A stretch of 9,821 nt of DNA, from assembly GCA_005879675.1 (NCBI GenBank), contig VBJE01000123.1:1-9821 (forward strand), given 5' to 3'. The position numbers and the translations under genes were made by a program. Below, piece after piece: positions 1 through 5,570 of the stretch. The stretch's first letter is position 1. Each line of letters begins with the position of its first letter. The notes beneath the pieces were generated by a model. The model worked only from the letters and a program-made list of their open reading frames with translations, was not told where the DNA came from and searched no databases. Origin of the DNA: Chloroflexota bacterium. GTDB lineage: Bacteria; Chloroflexota; Dormibacteria; Dormibacterales; Dormibacteraceae.

Positions 1-375
1 CCCGCACCCCAGGAACAGGCCGCGCAGCATGGCTTTGCGGTCGCAGGCCGCCTCGGGCAGCGCGTGCACGGGTGGCCGCGTGAACGCGGGCACCAGCTCG
101 GGAGGGAGCGAAAGCTCGATGAAGAAGGACATCCGCTTGCGAGTCTTGACTGCCTGGTACTTTGCCTCCATCCGCGCCACCGCGCGGCCGAGGCGGACGA
201 CCTTGCGCGCAACGGCGTTGCGAAGCAGGGAGAAGTAGGCGAACCGCCCGCGCTCGTTGCCCAGCAGCCGTCCACGCGAGCCGTAATAGACGCCGAGCAG
301 CTCGCTCAGCTGACAGCAGGGCCGGGCTGGCAGAAGCCCCGCCATCTCGTTCTTGACGTCGGCCGAGAACGAAAT
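1..375 (-). CDS. whiA: DNA-binding protein WhiA, N-terminal 125 codons (truncated by window edge)
   Basis: WhiA is a DNA-binding protein with a degenerate LAGLIDADG-type N-terminal domain and a C-terminal helix-turn-helix; it controls sporulation or cell-division genes in Actinobacteria and affects division and chromosome segregation in Firmicutes. The minus-strand frame reads ISFSADVKNEMAG at residues 1-13, then PARPCCQLSELLG (16-28), the NERGRF segment (40-45), and CDRKAMLRGLFLGCG (111-125), the stretch where the LAGLIDADG-like domain begins. These match the family in order and spacing. The rest of the protein lies left of the window. Start choice: the frame is closed by TAA at 400-402, and between that stop and the conserved MSFS-like start there is no ATG, GTG or TTG. 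The best candidate is ATT at 375-373, which has GGAGG 8 nt upstream and places the N-terminus exactly where homologues begin (Met-Ser-Phe). A CTG six codons upstream is the alternative. The family call is firm; the start is inferred. Confidence 0.9.
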   Translation of the reverse strand, partial: MSFSADVKNEMAGLLPARPCCQLSELLGVYYGSRGRLLGNERGRFAYFSLLRNAVARKVVRLGRAVARMEAKYQAVKTRKRMSFFIELSLPPELVPAFTRPPVHALPEAACDRKAMLRGLFLGCG

Positions 376-382
376 CGCGCGT

Positions 383-408
383 ACCTCCAGGAAGGTGATT
401 TACCTCCC
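383..408 (-). promoter_or_regulatory. whiA ribosome binding site with two competing stems
   Basis: On the minus strand the Shine-Dalgarno GGAGG (388-384) lies 8 nt before the ATT start of whiA. Just upstream is GGGAGGT (408-402), a 5-nt spacer AAATC, then ACCTTCC (396-390). ACCTTCC can pair with GGGAGGT (7 bp including one G-U). Alternatively its first five bases, ACCTT, can pair with GAGGT in the Shine-Dalgarno (387-383) around a CCTG loop. The two pairings are mutually exclusive, so the layout could expose or hide the ribosome site. Pairing is read from sequence; regulation is inference. Confidence 0.4.
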
Positions 409-419
409 CCCTTTCTGAT

Positions 420-457
420 CCCCACGAAATCAGAGCTTTCGGCGTGATTTCGCGGGG
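420..457 (-). promoter_or_regulatory. 13-bp stem hairpin in the whiA 5' leader
   Basis: The arms CCCCGCGAAATCA (457-445) and TGATTTCGTGGGG (432-420) are separated by a 12-nt loop. In the minus-strand transcript every position pairs, with one G-U; the complementary plus-strand copy has an A-C mismatch at that point, so RNA folding favours the whiA transcript. No T-run follows on either strand, so it does not look like an intrinsic terminator. It could be a leader structure or, as DNA, a dyad operator. It starts a few bases downstream of the transcript start predicted from the -10 candidate at 470-475. Confidence 0.55.
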
Positions 458-469
458 GCCCCTGCCACG

Positions 470-475
470 AGTCTA
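470..475 (-). promoter_or_regulatory. Candidate -10 box for whiA (TAGACT)
   Basis: TAGACT on the minus strand fits the TANNNT -10 consensus. Transcription would start about 7 nt downstream, near position 463, giving a leader of about 88 nt that contains the whole hairpin at 420-457. The same hexamer precedes the DUF4190 gene at 9335. No convincing -35 element is visible at 16-18 bp spacing, so this is tentative. Confidence 0.35.
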
Positions 476-509
476 ACGCGCGACCGAACGCCTCCAGTCC
501 ACTTATTTG

Positions 510-524
510 TTGTCCGCGCGACAA
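510..524. repeat. Short palindrome TTGTC-CGCGC-GACAA before the E1 beta gene
   Basis: A perfect 5-bp inverted repeat around a 5-bp spacer ends 9 bp before the ATG at 534. The gene has no Shine-Dalgarno, so the repeat sits where a promoter or leaderless transcript start would be expected. It could be a small operator; a chance palindrome is also possible at this length. Confidence 0.3.
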
Positions 525-533
525 TTCCCTTAG

Positions 534-1517
534 ATGCCCGAGATGCGCATGATCGAGGCGGTCCGCGCCGCGATCACGGAGGAGATGGAGCGCGACGAGC
601 GCGTGCTCGTGATGGGCGAGGACGTGGGGCGCAAGGGCGGCGTCTTCGGAGCCACCGACGGGCTGTACGCGCGCTTTGGGGAGGCGCGTGTCCTCGACAC
701 GCCGCTCGCGGAGTCAGCGATCGTCGGCGTCGCGATCGGCGCGGCCCTGAACGGCCTGGTGCCGATCGCGGAGATCCAGTTCGCGGACTTCATCCACCCA
801 GCTTTTGACCAGATCGTCAGCGAGGCGGCGCGCACGCGCTATCGGTCGAACGGCGACTGGTCGGTGCCGATCGTGATCCGGGCGCCCTTCGGCGGAGGAG
901 TCCACGGAGGCCTCTACCACTCGCAGTCGATCGAGGCCTTCTACGCCCACGTGCCCGGGGTCAAGGTCGTGGTCCCGAGCATGCCCGCCGACGCGCACGG
1001 CCTGCTGAAGTCGGCGGTCCGGGACCCCGACCCGGTCCTCTTCCTGGAGCACAAGAAGGTCTACCGGCTGGTGACGGAGGAGGTTCCCGACGGCGACCAT
1101 CTCGTTCCCATCGGCCCGGCCGCCATCCGCCGCGAAGGCACGAACCTCAGCTGCTTCGCCTGGGGGCTCATGACCCACTTCTGCCTCGAGGCGGCGGCGC
1201 AGCTCGAGGCGGAGGGGGTCAGCGTCGAAGTCGTCGACCTGCGCACGCTGGCGCCACTCGATCGGGAGACCATCCTGGCTTCTGTGCGCAAAACCGGAAA
1301 GGCGATGGTCGTCCACGAGGACAACCTGACCGGCGGCTTCGGCGCCGAGATCTCGGCCATCATCTCCGAGCACGCGTTCGAGGACCTCGACGGTCCGGTC
1401 GTGCGCGTCGCGGGACCCGATATCCCGGCCATGCCCTTCAACACCCCGCAGGAGGAGTTCTTCATGCCCAGCCCGCAGAAGATCGCCGAGGCGATGCGGA
1501 AGCTTGCCGCCTACTAG
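534..1517 (+). CDS. 2-oxoacid dehydrogenase E1 component, beta subunit
   Basis: Beta subunit of a heterotetrameric thiamine-diphosphate E1 enzyme (pyruvate or branched-chain 2-oxoacid dehydrogenase), which decarboxylates the 2-oxoacid and passes the acyl group to the lipoyl E2. The 327-residue length is normal for the family. Visible landmarks: GEDVGRKGGVFGAT (28-41), the cofactor-binding Glu60 in DTPLAESAIVG (55-65), EIQFADFIHPAFDQI (80-94), HSQSIEAFYAHVPGVKVV (129-146), and the C-terminal transketolase domain with HEDNLTGGFGAEI (261-273). The GVFGATDGL and HSQSIEA segments resemble branched-chain rather than classical pyruvate enzymes, but substrate cannot be fixed from this. ATG 534 was chosen because MPEMRMIEAV aligns with family starts; ATGs at 543 and 549 are possible. 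There is no Shine-Dalgarno. Its partner E1 alpha gene, normally immediately upstream, is absent: divergent whiA lies there. The 3' end overlaps the M24 gene by 14 bp. Confidence 0.93.
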   Translation: MPEMRMIEAVRAAITEEMERDERVLVMGEDVGRKGGVFGATDGLYARFGEARVLDTPLAESAIVGVAIGAALNGLVPIAEIQFADFIHPAFDQIVSEAARTRYRSNGDWSVPIVIRAPFGGGVHGGLYHSQSIEAFYAHVPGVKVVVPSMPADAHGLLKSAVRDPDPVLFLEHKKVYRLVTEEVPDGDHLVPIGPAAIRREGTNLSCFAWGLMTHFCLEAAAQLEAEGVSVEVVDLRTLAPLDRETILASVRKTGKAMVVHEDNLTGGFGAEISAIISEHAFEDLDGPVVRVAGPDIPAMPFNTPQEEFFMPSPQKIAEAMRKLAAY

Positions 1518-2727
1518 GCCGCGCCGGCCCCGCGGGCCGAAGCCGAATGCGCCCCTGCCTGAGATCTCCCAGGCCGAGTACGGGATGCGTCGCGAGTCCG
1601 TCGCCGCCGGCATGCAGGCCGCCGGCCTCGATGCGCTCTGCGTGTTCTACCCGGCGCGCGTGGCTTACCTGACCGGCTTCCATCACATCCCCACCGAGCG
1701 CCCGATCGCGCTCCTCGTCGGTTCGAGCGGGCAGTCAGCGCTGGTCGTGCCGGCGGTGGAGAAAGAGCACGCCGAGTCGGCGACCACCGTCGACCAGGTC
1801 CGCGTCTATTTCGAATACCCCGGCGCCGAGCACCCCATGGAGACTGTGGCCGGGCTGCTGACGGAGATGAACGCCCGCGCCAAGCGCACCGGCGCCGACC
1901 ACGACGGCTACGTTCCCTTCTGGGGCTACCGCGGCCCCCTCCTCAGCGACCTGACCGGCGCCCGGCCGCTCGACGCCGAGATGATCGTCGAGTCGCTGCG
2001 GCGCGTGAAGTCGAAGGCCGAGCTCGAGTGCATCCAGCTGAGCTGCGAGTGGGGCGCTCGTGGCCACCGGCGCATGCAGTCCGCGATCGAGGTCGGAAAG
2101 ACGGAGATGGAGTGCTACGTCCCTCCGGCCACCCAGACCCTGTTCGAGATGGTGCACGAGATGCCCGGCTGGCGCCCGCGCGGCAACGACGACAGCGGGT
2201 TCATCGCCATGTTCGTCGCCGGCAGGTCGACGGCCATGCCACACGGGTTCGTCAAGGGCCACGGCATCCAGACAGGCGACGTCCTGGTGAGTGGCGCCGG
2301 AGCGAACATCGACGGCTACCGCAGCGAGCTCGAGCGGACGATGATCGTCGGCGAGCCGACGCCCGAGCAGGAGCGCGCTTTTGCCGCGATGCTCGCCCTG
2401 CAGACCAGGGCCATCGAGGTCATGGCGCCTGGCGTGCCGGCGGGCGAGGTCGAGCTAGCCACCGTCCGCCTGGCCGAGGAGCTCGGGGTGGCCGAAAACC
2501 TTCGCCACCATGTCGGGCACTCGATCGGACTCGAGGGCCACGAGGCGCCTTTCCTCGACCGCGGCGACGATGCTGTGCTCGAGCCCGGGATGGTGTTCAC
2601 GGTCGAGCCCGGCGTCTACATCAAGGAACTGGGCGGCTTCCGGCACTCGGACACGGTCGTCATCACCGACGACGGACGGCGCGTGATGACGGACTACCCG
2701 CGCGAGCTGAAGGACCTGATCGTCTAG
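1504..2727 (+). CDS. M24-family 'pita-bread' hydrolase, creatinase/Xaa-Pro peptidase-like, with metal ligands replaced
   Basis: A creatinase N-terminal domain (about residues 22-165) is followed by an M24 fold (about 165-405), the layout of Xaa-Pro dipeptidases, ectoine hydrolase and creatinase. Conserved landmarks: RPIALLVG (66-73), MPHGF with His247, GYRSELERT (271-279), HHVGHSIGLEGHEAP (335-349) and LEPGMVFTVEPGVYI (359-373). Metallo-members use Asp, Asp, His, Glu, Glu as metal ligands. Here the first Asp position is Ser263/Gly264, the second is Glu275, and the RxED Glu is replaced in RHSD (380-383); only His339 and Glu368 remain. The residues that act in metal-free creatinase (His, Glu of LERT, Glu of the EP motif) are all present as His247, Glu277 and Glu368. 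A metal-independent C-N hydrolase is therefore likely; the substrate is unknown, and creatinase's second carboxylate-binding Arg appears replaced by His346. TTG 1504 is the only start before ATG 1585 and overlaps the E1 beta gene, implying coupling. Confidence 0.86.
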   Translation: MPPTRPRRPRGPKPNAPLPEISQAEYGMRRESVAAGMQAAGLDALCVFYPARVAYLTGFHHIPTERPIALLVGSSGQSALVVPAVEKEHAESATTVDQVRVYFEYPGAEHPMETVAGLLTEMNARAKRTGADHDGYVPFWGYRGPLLSDLTGARPLDAEMIVESLRRVKSKAELECIQLSCEWGARGHRRMQSAIEVGKTEMECYVPPATQTLFEMVHEMPGWRPRGNDDSGFIAMFVAGRSTAMPHGFVKGHGIQTGDVLVSGAGANIDGYRSELERTMIVGEPTPEQERAFAAMLALQTRAIEVMAPGVPAGEVELATVRLAEELGVAENLRHHVGHSIGLEGHEAPFLDRGDDAVLEPGMVFTVEPGVYIKELGGFRHSDTVVITDDGRRVMTDYPRELKDLIV

Positions 2728-2740
2728 AAGGTCGATCAAT

Positions 2741-2746
2741 TACGCT
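2741..2746 (+). promoter_or_regulatory. Candidate -10 box TACGCT for a leaderless permease transcript
   Basis: TACGCT lies exactly 7 nt before the ATG at 2754, and no Shine-Dalgarno is present between the M24 stop and this ATG. That is the spacing expected if transcription starts at the A of the start codon. The same TANNNT-7 nt-start geometry occurs before both DUF4190 genes. No clear -35 element is visible. Confidence 0.4.
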
Positions 2747-2753
2747 CGGCTCG

Positions 2754-4160
2754 ATGGGTGAGTCGGTAGCCCGGCGCGGCCGCAGGCCGGGCGATCTTCG
2801 GGTCGTCGTCCGCCGCCCCGCCAAGCTTCCCCGCACCCTGGGTCCCGGCGCGCTCTTCGCCGCGTGCTACGGCAACGTCGGCTCGAGCATCTACTACGCG
2901 CTGGGCGTCACCGCCGCGTTCGCCCTCGGCCTGACGCCGGTCGCGCTGCTGCTGGCGGGATTCATCTTCGTCACCACCGCTCTCAACTACGCCGAGGGCA
3001 CCGCCGCCCTTCCCCATGCCGGCGGCAGCTCGAGCTTCGCGCGACGGGCTTTCAACGCGCCGATCGGCTACATCGTCGGCTGGGTGCAGCTGCTCAACTA
3101 CACCGCCACCGTCTCCATCTCTTCTTACTTCGCGATCAGCTACCTCGGGTTCTTCGAGAAGTACAGCCCGATCTTCCGGCTGTTGAAGAACGACAACGCC
3201 TGGCACATCGGCGCCACCGTGGCGCTGATCGGCTTGCTAATCGTCGTCAACGTCATCGGCATCAACGAGTCGAGCATCCTGAACCTGGTCCTTGCGTTCA
3301 CGGACCTCGTGACCCAGCTGGTGCTCGTCATCCTCGGCCTGATCCTGCTTCTCAACATCAACAGGATCCTGGAGGGCATCCACCTCGGCGTGGCGCCGAC
3401 ATGGGGAAACCTCCTTGCCGGCGTCTCGATCGCGATGGTGACGTACACGGGCATCGAGACGATCTCCAACCTGTCCGAAGAGGCGAAGGACCCAGGCCGC
3501 AACGTCCCGCTGGCGACGTGGTGGGTGATCATCGCGGTGCTCTTCGTCTCCGCGTTTCTGCCGACCATCGGCCTTAGCGTCTTTCCGGTCGAGCATGTCG
3601 ACAGCACGTACACGACCCACCTCGCGACCACCTGGAAGGCAGACCCGGTGGCCGGCATCGTCACCGGCTTCATGGAGCCGCTGCGCTTCTGGGCCGGCAT
3701 CTGGGTCGGGATCCTCGCCTTCACGATCCTGGTCATCGCGACGAACGCCGGTCTGATCGGGATCTCCCGGCTCAGCTACTCGATGGCAGGCGTGGATCTC
3801 CTTCCGCATCGGCTCGCTCGCCTGCACCCGAAGTACAAGACGCCGTACGTGTCGATCATCGTGTTCGGCATCGGGGCGGCGCTCCTGGTCTTGCCCGGAA
3901 TCCTCGTCGGCAGCAAGGAGATCGACCTCATGAGCGCGGTCTACTCGCTGGCCGCGACGTTCGCGTTCTGCTCCGCGCACCTGTCCGTGATGCGCACCGT
4001 CCCTATCGCATGCCGTGGAACGTGCGGTTCGGCCGCGACAGCATCCCCGTCCTGTCGCTGGTCGGCGCGTTGTTCATCGGCACGGTTTTCACGCAGCTCG
4101 TGTTTCAGAACATCTCCAACTCGACGTTCATCTTCATGGGCTGGCTCGCGCTGGGCGTGA
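2754..4160 (+). CDS. APC-family amino-acid permease, 5' part (frame lost after about codon 414)
   Basis: Inner-membrane amino acid/polyamine/organocation transporter. Landmarks in order: a basic N-terminal tail (about 1-30), the first-helix motif GNVGSSIYYALG (40-51), YAEGTAALPHAGGSSSFARR (79-98) matching the family 'YAE..LP.AGG' signature, and YTGIETISNLSEEAKDPGRN (231-250) matching 'GFE...EE.KNP.RN'. Hydrophobic helices recur at about 65-78, 104-130, 152-170, 180-200, 222-240, 255-275, 312-338 and 367-387. After Arg414 (3993-3995) the frame turns into Arg/Ser/Cys-rich non-family sequence until TGA at 4158-4160. The true continuation, starting HRPYRMPWNV, lies in another frame from 3995 onward. 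So 2754-4573 is a single permease gene of about 606 codons interrupted by a frameshift, either real or an assembly error. The substrate is not predictable. The gene follows the M24 stop by 26 bp. Confidence 0.85.
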   Translation: MGESVARRGRRPGDLRVVVRRPAKLPRTLGPGALFAACYGNVGSSIYYALGVTAAFALGLTPVALLLAGFIFVTTALNYAEGTAALPHAGGSSSFARRAFNAPIGYIVGWVQLLNYTATVSISSYFAISYLGFFEKYSPIFRLLKNDNAWHIGATVALIGLLIVVNVIGINESSILNLVLAFTDLVTQLVLVILGLILLLNINRILEGIHLGVAPTWGNLLAGVSIAMVTYTGIETISNLSEEAKDPGRNVPLATWWVIIAVLFVSAFLPTIGLSVFPVEHVDSTYTTHLATTWKADPVAGIVTGFMEPLRFWAGIWVGILAFTILVIATNAGLIGISRLSYSMAGVDLLPHRLARLHPKYKTPYVSIIVFGIGAALLVLPGILVGSKEIDLMSAVYSLAATFAFCSAHLSVMRTVPIACRGTCGSAATASPSCRWSARCSSARFSRSSCFRTSPTRRSSSWAGSRWA

Positions 4161-4573
4161 TCGCCTACGTCCTTTATATGCGGTACCGACACGAGCCGTT
4201 GTGGGAACCGCTCGAGGTTCCTCCGCCCCGGGAGCGTGAGATCGAGCACGTCCCATACGAAACGCTGCCTCGAAGCGCGCGCTATCGGATGGGCCGGCGG
4301 GAGCGGATCGCCGCCCACGCCGCGAGCCAGGTGCAGGTCCATGAGCGCCACCGGCCGGGGTGGCAGCTGGAGCTGGAGCTGTTCTTCGCACGGCACGGCG
4401 CAATCCGCGGGGTGTTGATCGTGTTGGTGTTCGCCGCGGTCAGCGGCCTGGCGGTGTTCGTCGACCTCTCGGCCTACGACCCCTTTGGGCCAGGGCTGGG
4501 CTGGTCGCCGGGGCTGGTGGTCGTCGCTTTTCTCGCCGCCTACGTGCTCAATCGGAGTCACGCCGAGGAGTAG
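4010..4573 (+). CDS. APC-family permease, 3' part in shifted frame, with extra two-helix tail
   Basis: This frame continues the permease interrupted near 3995. The in-frame residues just before ATG 4010 read HRPYR, and the ATG itself is inside the conserved RPYR-MPWNV stretch, so it is unlikely to be a real start. After it come FGRDSIPVLSLVGALF, a hydrophobic helix, and a second helix ending in YVLYMRYRHEP. An unusual tail follows: a charged cytoplasmic linker of about 85 residues (rich in Pro, Glu and Arg, including RRERIAAHAASQVQVHERHR) and two more hydrophobic segments (roughly GVLIVLVFAAVSGLAVFV and GLVVVAFLAAYVLN), ending NRSHAEE. Ordinary APC permeases end before such a tail. The reading frame stays intact for 187 codons after the shift, suggesting a recent lesion or a sequencing error. 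Its stop lies 26 bp inside the convergent DUF2332 gene. Confidence 0.75.
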   Translation: MPWNVRFGRDSIPVLSLVGALFIGTVFTQLVFQNISNSTFIFMGWLALGVIAYVLYMRYRHEPLWEPLEVPPPREREIEHVPYETLPRSARYRMGRRERIAAHAASQVQVHERHRPGWQLELELFFARHGAIRGVLIVLVFAAVSGLAVFVDLSAYDPFGPGLGWSPGLVVVAFLAAYVLNRSHAEE

Positions 4574-5570
4574 TCAGCCAGCGCACGTGGGTCCCGTGGG
4601 CGCGCGACGTGCCGAGCAGCTCGCCGTTCAGGCGGATCTCGAACGTGTTTTCCTCCGGCTCCATGCTCAGGTGGAACGCAGGGGACGCGCGCAGCGCGGC
4701 CGCGATGCGCTCTCTGCCGGGCTCGTCGACGTACTGCGTGAACACCGAGTGGAAGACCACGGTGCAGACGCCCTCATCCACTCGTCGCAGCTCGCGCTCG
4801 ACAAACGTCGCGGCGTCGATCTTCTCGACCTCGGCCGGCACCTCGCGGGCGACGTCGATGGCTCCGTCGAGCTGCGCCATCCGGCTCAGCTGGTCGGCCC
4901 AGATGAAGGACCGCAGGGTCAGCGCCCCCGCTTCCGTGGTCGGGTCTATCGGGTTGAGATCGCAGCCCTTGCGCTCGACGACGTCGGCGGTTCGCTCCAT
5001 GGGCGGCGGAGTCTCGAAGGAATGTGTGAACCGAAGGTGGGACGCGGGATCGCCCCACGCCCCCGCGGCGGACTCGTACCGGTATCGGTCCCAGCGCAGG
5101 TTGAGCCCGGCGCTCGCTCCGATCTCCAGGATGCGCAGCGGGAGGTGGGTGCGATGCGCCGCCTCGAGGAAGCCGCCGAGAAGAGCGGCGCTGCGTCCGA
5201 CCTCGTTGGTCTGGCAACCGCTCGCCAGCAGCTCGCGAATCCTCGTTTGGTGCTCGACCAGCGCCTGGCGGAACAGAGGCCACGCCGCGGCCGGGTCGCC
5301 GTCGCCCCCGGTGGACGGATAGTGGCTCGCGAGCTCAGGCAGGGTGTCGTTGAGCACGAGTCGATGCAACGCGCCCAGCAAACGCAGCGCCAGCGCCGCG
5401 GTGCCCGGCTCATCGGCAAATCCTTCGAGGACCTCGCCCGTCGGGCCACCGGACTCCAGGTCGTCGGCCGCCGACTCGAGCAGCGACGCGTACAGCGGCG
5501 ACTCGAGCTCGGAGCACCAGGCCGCCTGCCGTCGAAGGCGTCTGGCCAGGCGGTCAGTCGTCTCTTGCAA
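4548..5570 (-). CDS. DUF2332 family protein, methyltransferase-like
   Basis: A 340-residue protein of the uncharacterised DUF2332 family, common in Actinobacteria. The middle contains LRILEIGASAGLNLRWDRY (145-163), which resembles the glycine-rich motif I of SAM-dependent methyltransferases. It is followed by GCDLNPIDPTTEAGALTL (202-219), FIWADQLSRM (222-231) and CTVVFHSVFTQYV (269-281). The helical N-terminus (1-140) carries TNEVGRSAALLGGF (121-134). No experimental role is known; a methyltransferase-like fold is inferred. Start: TTG at 5570-5568 was chosen because AAGGAG lies 7 nt upstream and the protein then begins MQETTDRLARRL, a sensible family N-terminus; the same frame stays open much further upstream, but only as a shadow of the epimerase. 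The gene overlaps the epimerase stop by 17 bp and the permease 3' end by 26 bp (convergent). Confidence 0.88.
   Translation of the reverse strand: MQETTDRLARRLRRQAAWCSELESPLYASLLESAADDLESGGPTGEVLEGFADEPGTAALALRLLGALHRLVLNDTLPELASHYPSTGGDGDPAAAWPLFRQALVEHQTRIRELLASGCQTNEVGRSAALLGGFLEAAHRTHLPLRILEIGASAGLNLRWDRYRYESAAGAWGDPASHLRFTHSFETPPPMERTADVVERKGCDLNPIDPTTEAGALTLRSFIWADQLSRMAQLDGAIDVAREVPAEVEKIDAATFVERELRRVDEGVCTVVFHSVFTQYVDEPGRERIAAALRASPAFHLSMEPEENTFEIRLNGELLGTSRAHGTHVRWLTTPRRDSD

Noticed and set aside
29..447. Plus-strand open frames over the whiA region
   Set aside because: They lie opposite conserved whiA codons and have low-information, Arg-rich translations.
420..457. Hairpin as an intrinsic terminator
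   Set aside because: No T-run follows on either strand, and no gene on either strand ends immediately upstream of it.
714..1613. 299-codon open frame on the minus strand across the E1 beta gene
   Set aside because: Shadow of the E1 beta gene; Arg/Asp/Gly-rich composition with no recognisable motif.
2028..2753. Upstream extension of the permease frame into the M24 gene
   Set aside because: These codons are an out-of-frame reading of the M24 gene (His/Arg/Pro-rich). The permease begins at ATG 2754, which has a leaderless-type -10 box.
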